Source: Wenzhouxiangella limi
GTDB taxonomy: Bacteria > Pseudomonadota > Gammaproteobacteria > Xanthomonadales > Wenzhouxiangellaceae
NCBI RefSeq assembly: GCF_010499265.1
Contig: NZ_JAAGSC010000040.1
Span: forward strand, 62,001-126,000
Length of the DNA: 64,000 nt
Reading direction: 5' to 3'
Numbering within the stretch: position 1 is the first letter of the stretch; each line of letters opens with the position of its first letter. The translations under genes were made by a program, and so were the position numbers. Below are positions 9,708-18,718 of this stretch, in pieces. The notes below the pieces were generated by a model. That model worked only from the letters and a program-made list of their open reading frames with translations, made no database searches and had not been told where the DNA came from.

Positions 9708-12356
9708 ATGAAGCACAACCGCAAACCCCTTGCCACGGCAATTCACTCAGCCCTCGGGGCGGGTGTGGTCGCCGGGCTGGCAATGACCGCCGCACCGGTT
9801 CTCGCCCAGGACCAGGGCGAAGAAATGACTGAGGACCGCATCGTTGTCACCGGTTCGCGCATCGTGCGCGACGACCTCGACGGTGCCGTGCCGGTCCAGA
9901 TCATCGACCGCGCGTCGATCGAATTTTCCGGCAAGACCTCGGTCGCCGACCTGCTCCGCAACCAGCCGATCAACTCCGGTGGATCCTTCCGCCCGCAGTC
10001 CGGCAGCACCGCTCAGTCGTTCGGCGGCGTTTCGCTGCGCGCCCTGGGCGAGGGCCGTACCCTGGTGCTGATCGATGGCCGCCGCGCCCCGACCGCCCCG
10101 AACGTGGGCTCGGGCCAGGACTTGAACGCCATTCCGCTGGCCGCTGTTGAACGGATCGAAATCCTGTCCGACGGGGCTTCGGCCATTTACGGTTCCGACG
10201 CCATCGGCGGGGTGGTCAACATCATCACCCGCCAGGACTTCACCGGTGCCGAACTGATGATCGGCGCCTCCGATCCCAAGCGCAAGGGCGGTGAAACCCG
10301 CGAAGCTTCGGCAATTATGGGTGTGTCGGGTGCCGACGGCCGCATCCTCGCCGGCGTGTCGAACAACAAGCGCGACATCATCTTCCAGCGCGATCGCGAA
10401 TGGTCGCGAGGCGGCAATTCCATTTTCTCGAACAACTTCCTGACCTCGGGTTTCGGGTTCCTTGATCATCCTGAGTTTGGGTCGGCCAACGTGCCGGGTT
10501 GTCAGGGTGAGGGTTTTGTCGTTTCGGGCGAGCGGTGCTTCTACGACTTCACCCTGCAGGCCGCTGACGAGGCCGAGATCGAGAACCAGTCGATCTTCCT
10601 GCGCGGCAGCTACGACATCAATCCGGACTGGTCCCTGCACCTAAACTCCGGCGTGACCCGGGTCAAGAGCTTCGGCCGCTACGCGCCGGTGCCGTCTTCG
10701 CCCTGGCTGGTCGGCGGCTTTGGCGCTATCGTGCTTGATTCGGGCCTGCCCAACCATCCCGCGACCCCGCCGGACCAGGGCGGGCTGAACCCCAACTGGC
10801 AGGACTACCAGGAATACGCCGACGATACCCTGCTGTTGACCCACCGCTTTGCCGCGAACGGCCCGCGTGATACGAACACCGACGCGTCGGTCTACGATCT
10901 GGATATTTTCATGACCGGCCGGGTGGGCGAGTACGACGTCGAGTTCGGCGCCCGCCGGGTCGAGTCGCAGTACTACGAGCTGGGCCGCAACTACGTGGTT
11001 TCCGCGCTGGCCCAGCCGCAGTTCGACAGCGGGGCCTACAACATCTACGACCCGTTCGGCAATCCGCAGGACGTGCTGCAGTCGTTCACCGCGACCATCA
11101 ACCGCGACGCCCGCTTCGTCTCGCGCGAGTACCGCGGCCTGATCACCGGTGACCTGTTCGAGATGGCCAACGGCCCGGCCGGCTTCGCCTTCGGCGCCGA
11201 ATACCGCGACGAGGACTACAAGGACATCTTCGATGACCTGCAGGCCAACGGCAACATCACCGGTTCGTCGGGCAACTCGGCCTTTGGTGATCGCGATCAG
11301 TGGGCGGTCTACGGCGAACTGCTGTTCCCGGTGCTGGAAGATCTGGAAGTCTCGCTGGCCGGTCGCTACGATGACTACTCCGACTTCGGCACCAACTTCT
11401 CGCCCAAGGTCTCGCTGCGCTGGGATCCGCTGGACACGGTCGGTTTCCGCGCCTCCTACGGCGAAGGCTTCCGCGCGCCGCCGCTGGACCTGCTGTCGCT
11501 GCAGCCGTCTTTCTCCGCCGACAGCGTGGTCCACGCGCCCACGGCTGAGAACTTCGGCAACGAGGATCTCACCGAAGCCATTCAGGTCAACGGCTTCGTG
11601 ATCGCCAACCCGGACCTGGGCGCCGAGCAGTCCGAGCAGTTCAGTTTCGGTGCGGTGTTCGAGCCGACCAACTGGCTGACGGCCACTCTGGACTACTGGA
11701 GCATTGAAATCACCGATCGCGTGGCCGGTATTGGCGCCCAGCAGATCATCAACTGCCTGGAAGGCACCACGACCAACTGCCCGCCGGGGCTGGCTAGCTT
11801 CCCCGCCGGCTCGTCCGGTCCGGACGCCGACCTTGGGCTGGGCGCCCAGTTCGGTGAGAATGGTCAGATCACCTTCCTGCAGCGCGGTTTTGCCAGCCTG
11901 GGGACGATCGAAACCGACGGGATTGACGCGTCGGTCCGGACCAACTGGGACTTTGGCGAGTTCGGCACGCTTACCTCGGAGATCAATGCGTCTTATCTGA
12001 TGACGCAGGAAATCGACAACGGCTCCAACGTTGCCGGGGAAGCCGGTCTGCCCGAGTGGCGCGCCGTGTGGGCCAACTCTCATGCCTGGGGTGATTTCAA
12101 CTTCGCCTGGAACATCAACTACATCGGTCCGCAGGATTCTGCCGAGTCGCCGAACCTGGATAGCCTGCCGTCCTGGGTGACGCACGATGTTCAGGCCAGT
12201 TACTTCACGCCCTGGAACGGTCGCATCACCCTGGGTGTGGACAACCTGGTCGACAAGGATCCCGTGTTGGATCCAGGTCAGGGTCGAGGTTTTGACTTCG
12301 AACTCTACAACGGCTACGGCCGCATCACCTACCTGCGCTACACCCAGAACTTCTAA
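9708..12356 (+). CDS. TonB-dependent outer-membrane receptor
   Basis: Second large receptor (882 aa from ATG 9708, preceded by TTGGAGAG; a TTG at 9696 is less likely). The signal peptide ends APVLAQ, a TonB-box-like EDRIVVTGSRI follows, then a plug domain with SDGASAIYGSDAIGGVVN, and a barrel ending in TYLRYTQNF with the C-terminal Phe needed for Bam insertion. It is related in organisation to the receptor at 2262 but clearly not a recent duplicate, since barrel loops differ throughout. The substrate is unknown. A strong terminator follows 36 bases after the stop. Confidence 0.93.
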   Translation: MKHNRKPLATAIHSALGAGVVAGLAMTAAPVLAQDQGEEMTEDRIVVTGSRIVRDDLDGAVPVQIIDRASIEFSGKTSVADLLRNQPINSGGSFRPQSGSTAQSFGGVSLRALGEGRTLVLIDGRRAPTAPNVGSGQDLNAIPLAAVERIEILSDGASAIYGSDAIGGVVNIITRQDFTGAELMIGASDPKRKGGETREASAIMGVSGADGRILAGVSNNKRDIIFQRDREWSRGGNSIFSNNFLTSGFGFLDHPEFGSANVPGCQGEGFVVSGERCFYDFTLQAADEAEIENQSIFLRGSYDINPDWSLHLNSGVTRVKSFGRYAPVPSSPWLVGGFGAIVLDSGLPNHPATPPDQGGLNPNWQDYQEYADDTLLLTHRFAANGPRDTNTDASVYDLDIFMTGRVGEYDVEFGARRVESQYYELGRNYVVSALAQPQFDSGAYNIYDPFGNPQDVLQSFTATINRDARFVSREYRGLITGDLFEMANGPAGFAFGAEYRDEDYKDIFDDLQANGNITGSSGNSAFGDRDQWAVYGELLFPVLEDLEVSLAGRYDDYSDFGTNFSPKVSLRWDPLDTVGFRASYGEGFRAPPLDLLSLQPSFSADSVVHAPTAENFGNEDLTEAIQVNGFVIANPDLGAEQSEQFSFGAVFEPTNWLTATLDYWSIEITDRVAGIGAQQIINCLEGTTTNCPPGLASFPAGSSGPDADLGLGAQFGENGQITFLQRGFASLGTIETDGIDASVRTNWDFGEFGTLTSEINASYLMTQEIDNGSNVAGEAGLPEWRAVWANSHAWGDFNFAWNINYIGPQDSAESPNLDSLPSWVTHDVQASYFTPWNGRITLGVDNLVDKDPVLDPGQGRGFDFELYNGYGRITYLRYTQNF

Positions 12357-12392
12357 GCCGCTTACGGCCTGGAAATTTCTGTTGCACCATCA

Positions 12393-12422
12393 CCTGGCCC
12401 GGACTTCCGGGCCAGGTTTTTT
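12393..12422 (+). terminator. Rho-independent terminator of the second receptor
   Basis: A perfect 10-bp stem CCTGGCCCGG / CCGGGCCAGG with an ACTT loop is followed by six T. Confidence 0.93.
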
Positions 12423-12508
12423 CTGCCCGCTGAAAAAAGCACCGGTTGTTGACCGGCTGACGCGATTGAGCAAGACAGCCAGAGTCTTCCGCTACCGCAC
12501 CACGTCCG

Positions 12509-13465
12509 ATGAAAAAAAATCTCCGAGCAGACGGTTTTTCGCAATGGTCCCGATACTGGGCCGGCGGCGCGCTGACCTCCCTGCCGCAGGACTTTGCCGG
12601 CAACTACGATGGTGAGGTTGCCGCGTTCTGGCACGAGCGCTTCGCCGAAACCTCGCCTTCGAGCCAACTGCTGGATCTGTGCACCGGCAACGGTCCGATC
12701 GCCCTGCTGGCCGCTGAATGGGCCGAGCAGCACGCGCATCGGCTGGACATCACCGCCGTTGACGCAGCCCGTCCGCGGCCGGATCGGGTGTCCGGCCTTT
12801 CTTCCAGCCAGCGAGCGCTGCTGCAGACCATCCGGTTTATGGGTGCAACCCCGGTTGAGTCGCTCCCCTTTGAAGACGAGTCCTTCGACCTGGTCTGCAG
12901 CCAGTACGGTATCGAGTACTGCGACCTGCAAGCGGCCGCCGTCCAGGTTGCCCGTGTGCTCCGTCCCGGCGGCGTGCTGGCCATCGTCAGCCACGAAGCC
13001 GATTCGGCTATGATGCAGACCATGCGCGACGAGCTGGCCGCCTACGACGCGCTGGAACAAAGTCGACTGCTGAAGCTGATGCGATCCTGGGGGCGCGGCC
13101 AGCTCGGCGACCGCGAATTCGCCCGCGCCGGCCAGCAGGCCCTGCGCGCGCTGCAGGCGGGACGCGATGCGGCCAGCCGATCGCCGCTGGTTCAGCAGGT
13201 GGGTCAGGCGGTTGCCGGTCTTTTGCAGCTGCCGCCGGCGATGATGCGCCAGCAGGCTGACGCCGTGGCCCAATACGCCGATCAGCTGCGGGCCGGTCGG
13301 GCGCGCCTGGACGATATGCTCAAGGTCAATCGTCGCATTGCCGAAGACCCGGCCTGGCATGCGCCTTTCGAGCGCGCCGGGCTGGTGCCGCGTTTCGCTC
13401 GGGCGCTGGTCTATGCCGGCGAACACCTCATGGGCCGCAGTCTGGTCTGGGACAAGCCGGCCTGA
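12509..13465 (+). CDS. Class I SAM-dependent methyltransferase
   Basis: A soluble 318-residue protein. The SAM-binding motif I is LLDLCTGNGPIALLA (around residue 52), motif post-I contains ITAVDAARP, and motif IV/V is SFDLVCSQYGIEYCD followed by VLRPGGVLAIVSH. This is the methyltransferase-11/25 arrangement. The C-terminal 120 residues are helical, rich in Gln, Arg and Ala, and carry no motif I recognise. The substrate is unknown. It follows the terminator of the receptor gene and is convergent with the oxygenase gene at 13490, so it appears to be a single-gene unit. Confidence 0.8.
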   Translation: MKKNLRADGFSQWSRYWAGGALTSLPQDFAGNYDGEVAAFWHERFAETSPSSQLLDLCTGNGPIALLAAEWAEQHAHRLDITAVDAARPRPDRVSGLSSSQRALLQTIRFMGATPVESLPFEDESFDLVCSQYGIEYCDLQAAAVQVARVLRPGGVLAIVSHEADSAMMQTMRDELAAYDALEQSRLLKLMRSWGRGQLGDREFARAGQQALRALQAGRDAASRSPLVQQVGQAVAGLLQLPPAMMRQQADAVAQYADQLRAGRARLDDMLKVNRRIAEDPAWHAPFERAGLVPRFARALVYAGEHLMGRSLVWDKPA

Positions 13466-13489
13466 GGCGGGCTCGCTGGCCCCGGCGCG

Positions 13490-14173
13490 CTACAGGGTCT
13501 GGGTGCCGACGTACTGGAAGCGAACGTTGAAGGCCACCGTGATGCGCTCGGTCTCGCCCTCGTAGGGGGTGACCTCGTGCAGCAGCCAGGACGGAAACAG
13601 CACCAGCTGACCGGGTTCCAGCCTCAGCATCAGCGGCGCGGCGGCAAATGGGCGCTTGAAGCGGACGCTGGCGGCGTCGACGTACATATTGGCACCCATG
13701 TGGGGACTTAAAAAAGTCAGCCGGCCGCTGTCGCTGTCGGGGTCGTCGCCGTCGTGACGCACGCAGTAGACCCCCGACCAGGAATGCAGGGGATGGTTGT
13801 GGGCGGCGAAAAAACCGCCCTTTCGGGTCAGGTGGAACCAGGATTCGCAGGCATAACGCAAATCCTTGAGCATGGCCTGGTCGTAGCCGTTGAGTTCGGC
13901 AATGGCGCGGAACAGATGGCCGAAACAGAAATCCCTGAGTTCCTGCACGCACGCTTCCGGCCAGTCGAACAGGTTGAAGCGGCTTTCGAACAGCGCCTGG
14001 TTGCGTTTGACCCGGGGCTCCGGGTTGCGGTAAGCGTCGCTCTGGGCGCGCTGCCGGAACAACTGGATGAGGCGGTCATTGAGCGCTTGCGGGTCTTCGT
14101 GGTGGGCGTGGATCAGCGGTACGCTGAAAGCGTTGGTGACGGCGAATGCCGGTTTTCTCGTCGAAGTGGCCAT
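13490..14173 (-). CDS. Putative 2OG-Fe(II) oxygenase (TIGR02466/2OG-FeII_Oxy_5 type)
   Basis: Predicted iron- and 2-oxoglutarate-dependent dioxygenase of unknown substrate (227 aa from the ATG at 14173; an in-frame start 13 codons upstream is less likely). The double-stranded beta-helix is marked by AAHNHPLHSWSGVYCV, whose His residues belong to the metal site region, and by FPSWLLHEVTPYEG with the distal His followed by RITVAFNV, whose Arg would bind the 2-oxoglutarate carboxylate. The order and spacing fit the family. It lies alone between convergent and divergent neighbours, so context gives no further clue. Confidence 0.75.
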   Translation of the reverse strand: MATSTRKPAFAVTNAFSVPLIHAHHEDPQALNDRLIQLFRQRAQSDAYRNPEPRVKRNQALFESRFNLFDWPEACVQELRDFCFGHLFRAIAELNGYDQAMLKDLRYACESWFHLTRKGGFFAAHNHPLHSWSGVYCVRHDGDDPDSDSGRLTFLSPHMGANMYVDAASVRFKRPFAAAPLMLRLEPGQLVLFPSWLLHEVTPYEGETERITVAFNVRFQYVGTQTL

Positions 14174-14399
14174 GCAATTTGCTTCAGCGTGCCGAGCGGA
14201 CTCTGGACGCATTGTCTCAGAACTTCTCCGGCGGCGAAACCAAGGCCCGATCCGCTCTCAGAGCGTGAACACCAGGTGAAGAAATGGAAAGCCATTCTGG
14301 CTGGCGTTCGACTCGGACCGGGCCAGGGCGCCCTGAACACCCGATCCCGTGGCGTTTCCGGGTTGGCGTTGGCCCGCTACGGCCGGCACAAAATGCGCC

Positions 14400-14429
14400 T
14401 TGCGCGCCGGCGCGTCGCGTCCGTACAAT
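14400..14429 (+). promoter_or_regulatory. Candidate promoter of the DUF3450-ExbB-TonB operon
   Basis: TTGCGC (14400-14405) and TACAAT (14424-14429), 18 bases apart, lie about 80 bases before the first operon gene. A second possible -10, TATGAT at 14461-14466, has a weaker TTGTTG partner. The rest of the roughly 330-base gap from 14174 to 14506 shows nothing I can name. Confidence 0.4.
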
Positions 14430-14506
14430 AGCCCGCTTGTTGTGCCGGAACGCCTTCGGGTATGATTCGGTGCTCGCGACACACGACCCTCATACACAAC
14501 TCGGGC

Positions 14507-15310
14507 ATGATCTTCATGAACTTCAGAACCCTCAGCCTCGGAATCCTCGCGACGCTCGGTCTTCCAGCGGTCGCCGTCCTGCTGCACACGGCGGTCAACG
14601 CCCAGGAAGTCGAACCCATCCTCGACACCAGTCGAGCGATGGTTCAGGCCACCGAGCAGACCCAGGAGCGCATCGACGAGCTCGATTCGCGCACGCAGAA
14701 TCTTCTCAGCGACTATCGGGCCAATCTCAAGCAGCTCGAGCAGCTCAACCGCTACAACCAGTCGCAGCAGCGCCAGGTCGACGCCCAGCGCCGCGAGATG
14801 GAATCGCTGACCAACGACATCAACAACATCGCCAGCCTCCAGCGCGCCATCCAGCCGCTGATGGAGGACATGGTCGAGGCGCTGGATCAGCTGGTCGAGG
14901 CCGACCTGCCGTTCCTGCTCGACGAGCGCCGTGCCCGCGTCGAACGCCTGCGCGCCCTGATGGACGATCCGTCGCGCTCGCCGGCCCAGCGCTACCGTCT
15001 GGTGGTCGAGGCCTACCAGATCGAAAACGAATACGGCCGCACCATCGAGGCCTATCGCGGCGATATCGAAGCCGGTGGCCGCGAATACGAAAACGTTGAA
15101 TTCCTGCGCATCGGTCGCACCGTGCTGACCTTCCGCACCGACGACGACCAGACCCTGATGCGCTTCGACCCGGAAAGCCGTGAGTGGGTCGACCTGGACA
15201 TGTCCTTCCTGCCCGACATCAAGATGGGTTCCCGAATCGCGCGTGAGCAGATTCCGCCGGACCTGATGTTCATCCCGGTGCGTGCGCCGCAGACCGAGAC
15301 GGGAGGCTGA
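14507..15310 (+). CDS. DUF3450 periplasmic coiled-coil protein, first gene of TonB-system operon
   Basis: A 267-residue exported protein; in-frame ATGs at 14507 and 14516 both give a signal peptide ending HTAVNAQ, and I cannot choose between them. The mature part is a long helical coiled coil (about residues 35-150, heptads rich in Gln, Glu, Arg and Leu) followed by a beta-rich tail with RFDPESREWVDLD. This is the DUF3450 pattern. Such proteins are consistently encoded just upstream of ExbB-like proton channels in marine and xanthomonad-like gammaproteobacteria. A scaffold or regulator role for the channel is inferred from context. The next gene begins within a few bases. Confidence 0.85.
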   Translation: MIFMNFRTLSLGILATLGLPAVAVLLHTAVNAQEVEPILDTSRAMVQATEQTQERIDELDSRTQNLLSDYRANLKQLEQLNRYNQSQQRQVDAQRREMESLTNDINNIASLQRAIQPLMEDMVEALDQLVEADLPFLLDERRARVERLRALMDDPSRSPAQRYRLVVEAYQIENEYGRTIEAYRGDIEAGGREYENVEFLRIGRTVLTFRTDDDQTLMRFDPESREWVDLDMSFLPDIKMGSRIAREQIPPDLMFIPVRAPQTETGG

Positions 15311-15317
15311 GGACATC

Positions 15318-16730
15318 ATGACTGACCGCGACCGAAGCCCCTACCAGAATTTCTTCAGGACTTTGCCCATGTCTTCATCCCTCCGCGCCGTCTCGCGTGC
15401 CCTGGCCCTGGCCGCCCTGGCCTTGGCCTTTCTGTCCCCGTATGCCGCCGCTCAGAACGAGCCCGAGACCATCGACGATGTGCTCCGGGCCATGCAGAAC
15501 GAGCGTCAGGAAGTTTCCGAGACCAACCAGGAACGCGAGGCGCGTTTTCGCCGCGAGCAGTCAGAGCAGGAAGCCGCCTTGCGCGAGTTGCGAGCTGAAG
15601 TCGACGCCGCCGAAGACGAGGCCAGCCGCCTGGAAAACCTGCGTAACGAACTCGATCGTGAACTGGAAGAGCTGCGCGCCCAGCTTTCCGAGCGCCAGGG
15701 TGAGTTTGGCGAGTTGTTCGGGGTCGCCCGCGCTGCAGCTGCCGACCTGAACGAGCAGCTGGAAGATTCGCTGATTTCCACCCAGTTCCCCAATCGTGGC
15801 GAAGATCTGGTGCGAATGGCCCAGGCCTCTTCACTGCCGACGATTGCCGAGCTTGAAAACCTGTGGTACACCCTGCTGCAGGAGGCCGGTGAACAAGGTG
15901 AAGTCGCCCGCTACGATGCCCAGGTCATTACCTCGGACAATCAGTCAGCCACTGAAACCGTGGTGCGTATTGGCCCGTTCACGGCATTCAGCGACGAAGG
16001 TTACATGGTCGCGCGCGAAGGCACCCTGCGGTACCTGGCGCGTCAGCCGGGCCGGGCTGAGGTTGCCGCCGCGCAGCGGGTCTTCGAACACAACGGCCCC
16101 GGCGTGGTTCGCGGCCTGGTCGATCCCTCGCTCGGCACGCTGCTGGGCCTGGTCGTTGAAGTCCCCAATCTGCGAGAACGTATCGACCAGGGCGGCGGCA
16201 TCGGCTACGCCATCGTGGTCGTTGCCATCCTCGGTGTCCTGCTGGCGATTTTCCGCTGGATCATGCTGGCTTTCACCGCGATGAAGGTCAAGTCGCAGAT
16301 GAAGTCCTCCACGCCGAAGAAGAGCAACCCGCTGGGCCGGGTCATGCTCACCTACGAGGAATACAAGAGCGAGGACCTGGAAACGCTGCAGCTGCGCCTG
16401 GACGACGCCGTGCTCAAGGAGCTGCCGAAGCTCGAGTCGGGTCTGAACGTGGTCAAGGTGCTGGCCGCCGTCGCGCCGCTGATGGGCCTGCTGGGTACGG
16501 TGATCGGGATGATCGTCACCTTCCAGGCCATCACCCTGTTCGGCACCGGCGATCCCAAACTCATGGCCGGCGGTATCTCGCAGGCGCTGGTGACCACCGT
16601 GATGGGCCTGATCGCCGCCATTCCGCTGCTGCTGCTGCACGCGTTTGCTTCCGCCACGGCGCGCCGCGTCGGACAGGTGCTCGAGGAGCAGTCGGTCAGC
16701 CTGGTCGCAGAAACCTCCGAAAAGGGCTGA
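15318..16730 (+). CDS. exbB: MotA/TolQ/ExbB-family proton channel with periplasmic coiled-coil extension
   Basis: A large ExbB homologue, 470 aa from ATG 15318 (GAGG site five bases upstream) or 453 aa from ATG 15369, which places a perfect signal peptide (ending PYAAAQ) at the terminus. Residues to about 220 are a Glu/Arg coiled coil in the periplasm. A membrane helix (YAIVVVAILGVLLAIFRWI) follows, then a cytoplasmic loop and the paired channel helices with PLMGLLGTVIGMIVTFQ and ALVTTVMGLIAAIPLLLL, including the conserved polar Thr residues. It would form the proton-conducting pore that powers TonB. It is translationally close to both neighbours. Confidence 0.88.
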   Translation: MTDRDRSPYQNFFRTLPMSSSLRAVSRALALAALALAFLSPYAAAQNEPETIDDVLRAMQNERQEVSETNQEREARFRREQSEQEAALRELRAEVDAAEDEASRLENLRNELDRELEELRAQLSERQGEFGELFGVARAAAADLNEQLEDSLISTQFPNRGEDLVRMAQASSLPTIAELENLWYTLLQEAGEQGEVARYDAQVITSDNQSATETVVRIGPFTAFSDEGYMVAREGTLRYLARQPGRAEVAAAQRVFEHNGPGVVRGLVDPSLGTLLGLVVEVPNLRERIDQGGGIGYAIVVVAILGVLLAIFRWIMLAFTAMKVKSQMKSSTPKKSNPLGRVMLTYEEYKSEDLETLQLRLDDAVLKELPKLESGLNVVKVLAAVAPLMGLLGTVIGMIVTFQAITLFGTGDPKLMAGGISQALVTTVMGLIAAIPLLLLHAFASATARRVGQVLEEQSVSLVAETSEKG

Positions 16731-16734
16731 TCCC

Positions 16735-17697
16735 GTGCTTGAGCACCTCTTGCCGGCCAACGTCATCGCCGTCATCGGGGACTACCTCGATGCCGGTGGT
16801 CCCGTGGTGGTGGCCCTGCTGGCCAGCACCTTTTTGATGTGGCTGTTGATCAGCGAGCGGCTGGTGTACTTCCTGTTCTCGGCCCGCCGCCTTCTGAAAA
16901 GCCAGGAGCAGCGCTGGGACGGGCTGGAGGATCACGGCAGCTGGCAGGCGCACGCTTTCCGCGAGCGCCTGATCTCGGAAGTTCGGGTCGAAAACGAGCG
17001 CTTTCTGGGCCCGATCAAGGCGCTGATCGTGATCACGCCGCTGCTGGGCCTGCTGGGCACCGTCACCGGCATGATCGAAGTCTTCCAGGTCATTGTCGAC
17101 ACCGGTTCGTCGAACGCACGCCTGATGGCCTCCGGTATTTCCAAGGCCACGATTCCCACCATGACCGGACTGGCCGTCTCCTTGACCGGGGTTTTTTCCA
17201 TCAATTTTCTCGAGCGCCGCAATACGCGCTCAGTTGCGGATCTGTCGGAAAATCTCACCGTCGAGGCCGGTCTAGGCTACGGCTCCAAGCGCCGCCTGAC
17301 TGATTCCGATCAGGAAGCCGCCGACGTCAACATCACGCCGCTGCTCGATATCGTTTTCATCCTGCTGATCTTCTTTATCGTCACGGCGACGTTTCTGGAT
17401 GAAATCGGCATTGGCCTGACCTCACCGAACCCCGATCCGCCCGAGGAACTCACCCGGCCGCCGCCAACGCTGGTGCTGGCGGTGCGCAGCGATGGTTTCG
17501 TGATGGTCGATGATGTCCGCATGGTTGATCCGCGGTCCGTCACACCGATCGTCGAAGCCTTTCGGGCCGAAAAGCCCGAGGGCGTAGTGTTGCTCAACGC
17601 GGCCCCGGATGCGCCGGTCGAAACCACCGTCCTGGTGCTGGACCAGGCCCGGCTTGCCGGGGTTGACCCGGCGCTGGCGATCCAGCGCGGCCAATAG
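16735..17697 (+). CDS. ExbB-ExbD fusion protein (TonB energy transducer)
   Basis: One uninterrupted 320-codon frame from GTG 16735, four bases after the upstream stop. Residues 1-190 are a complete short ExbB/TolQ: a first membrane helix (ALLASTFLMWLLISERL), then TPLLGLLGTVTGMIEVFQ and ATIPTMTGLAVSLTGVF. Residues 191-320 are a complete ExbD/TolR: a Lys/Arg-rich start, DVNITPLLDIVFILLIFF with the proton-relay Asp205, and a periplasmic domain. In the usual operon of this type these are two genes. The fusion is topologically possible, since the ExbB C-terminus and ExbD N-terminus are both cytoplasmic. A base error removing a stop cannot be excluded, but no intergenic remnant is visible. Confidence 0.85.
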   Translation: MLEHLLPANVIAVIGDYLDAGGPVVVALLASTFLMWLLISERLVYFLFSARRLLKSQEQRWDGLEDHGSWQAHAFRERLISEVRVENERFLGPIKALIVITPLLGLLGTVTGMIEVFQVIVDTGSSNARLMASGISKATIPTMTGLAVSLTGVFSINFLERRNTRSVADLSENLTVEAGLGYGSKRRLTDSDQEAADVNITPLLDIVFILLIFFIVTATFLDEIGIGLTSPNPDPPEELTRPPPTLVLAVRSDGFVMVDDVRMVDPRSVTPIVEAFRAEKPEGVVLLNAAPDAPVETTVLVLDQARLAGVDPALAIQRGQ

Positions 17698-17712
17698 ACG
17701 GAGCGAAAGGAA

Positions 17713-18117
17713 ATGCTAAGACGCAAAAAACGCGAGGCCGACGACAGCGACGTCAACGTGACGCCGCTGCTGGATATCGTGTTCATCATGCTGATTTTCT
17801 TCATCGTGACCGCGACCTTTATCAAGGAGCCGGGCGTGGAGGTTCAGCGGCCGGATGCCGATACTGCCGAGCAGCAGCGCCTGGTCTCGATTCTGGTTGC
17901 GATTGACTCGTCCAACACGATCTGGATCAACCGCGAAGAAACGCCGCTGGAAGGCGTGCGGCTGGCAATCGAGCGCCTGCGGCGCGAGAACCCGCGCGGC
18001 AGCGCGGTCATCCAGGCCGATGGTTCCGCCGATAGCGAATATCTGGTAGAAGTCCTGCAGCAGATTCGTGATGCCGACGTCCAGGACACCGTTGCCGTAT
18101 CGACCTTGAAATCATGA
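17713..18117 (+). CDS. exbD: ExbD/TolR-family biopolymer transport protein
   Basis: A stand-alone 134-residue ExbD with a GGAGCGAAAGG ribosome site. A basic cytoplasmic N-terminus precedes DVNVTPLLDIVFIMLIFF, whose Asp21 is the conserved protonatable residue of the single membrane helix. The periplasmic domain ends SEYLVEVLQQIRDADVQDTVAVS. It is nearly identical in the membrane motif to the ExbD half of the preceding fusion, so the operon supplies two ExbD versions. The stop overlaps the tonB start (ATGA), implying translational coupling. Confidence 0.92.
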   Translation: MLRRKKREADDSDVNVTPLLDIVFIMLIFFIVTATFIKEPGVEVQRPDADTAEQQRLVSILVAIDSSNTIWINREETPLEGVRLAIERLRRENPRGSAVIQADGSADSEYLVEVLQQIRDADVQDTVAVSTLKS

Positions 18118-18716
18118 GTAGCGTGATCAGACTGGTCACCGGGCTTCCCGGTGCGATCATTGTCACTTCGGTGCTGTTCCTGCTGCTGGCCACCGTGATC
18201 CAGCAGAATCAGGAAGTCCAGCTTTCCGAAGACCGCTCGGTGGAAATCAACGTGCTGCGCCAGCTTGAAGACACCAGCCAGCAGCGGCCCGAGGATTTTC
18301 AGCGCCCGGTGCTGGACCAGCCGCCGCCGCCGCCGCCGACGGTGTCGGATCCCTCGTTCCGACCCAGCATGGCGGTTCAGATGGGCGCGCTGCCGGACTT
18401 CTCCGGCACCGACATTGATATCGGCACGGGCTTCAACCCGGATCGCGACGCCCAGCCGCTGGTGCGCATCCCGCCGCAGTATCCGACCCAGTGCATGCGT
18501 TCGGCCAGCGAGATCGAAACCGTGGTCGTGGAATTCGATGTCACCCCGGAAGGACAGGTCGTCAACCCGCGGGTGCTCGATGCCACCAATTCCTGCTTCA
18601 ACCGGGCCGCGCTACGGGCGGTGCAGCGCTGGCGCTACCAGCCCCGGGTCATCGACGGCGTCGCCCAGCCGCGCTACGGTGTACGAACCGCCATTGACTT
18701 TGGCATGGAGGAATAG
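18114..18716 (+). CDS. tonB: TonB-family energy transducer
   Basis: A 200-residue inner-membrane protein that transmits ExbB/ExbD motion to outer-membrane receptors. It has a short N-terminus, one membrane helix (LPGAIIVTSVLFLLLATVI, about residues 11-29), a short spacer with a single six-proline run (QPPPPPPTV), and a C-terminal TonB domain (about 110-200) with RIPPQYPTQCMRSASE, VEFDVTPEGQVVNPRVLD and ALRAVQRWRYQPR. Two Cys residues flank the domain core and could pair. The spacer is much shorter than in E. coli TonB. It overlaps exbD by 4 bp and is followed two bases later by the TPR gene. Confidence 0.93.
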   Translation: MSSVIRLVTGLPGAIIVTSVLFLLLATVIQQNQEVQLSEDRSVEINVLRQLEDTSQQRPEDFQRPVLDQPPPPPPTVSDPSFRPSMAVQMGALPDFSGTDIDIGTGFNPDRDAQPLVRIPPQYPTQCMRSASEIETVVVEFDVTPEGQVVNPRVLDATNSCFNRAALRAVQRWRYQPRVIDGVAQPRYGVRTAIDFGMEE

Positions 18717-18718
18717 CC

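Noticed and set aside
10641-12185. Minus-strand open frame opposite the second TonB-dependent receptor
   Set aside because: Antisense to a complete receptor barrel; no ribosome site or recognisable domain.
14284-15099. Plus-strand frame overlapping the DUF3450 gene
   Set aside because: Same strand but wrong frame; Arg/Ala/His-rich translation without signal peptide, whereas the DUF3450 frame has one.
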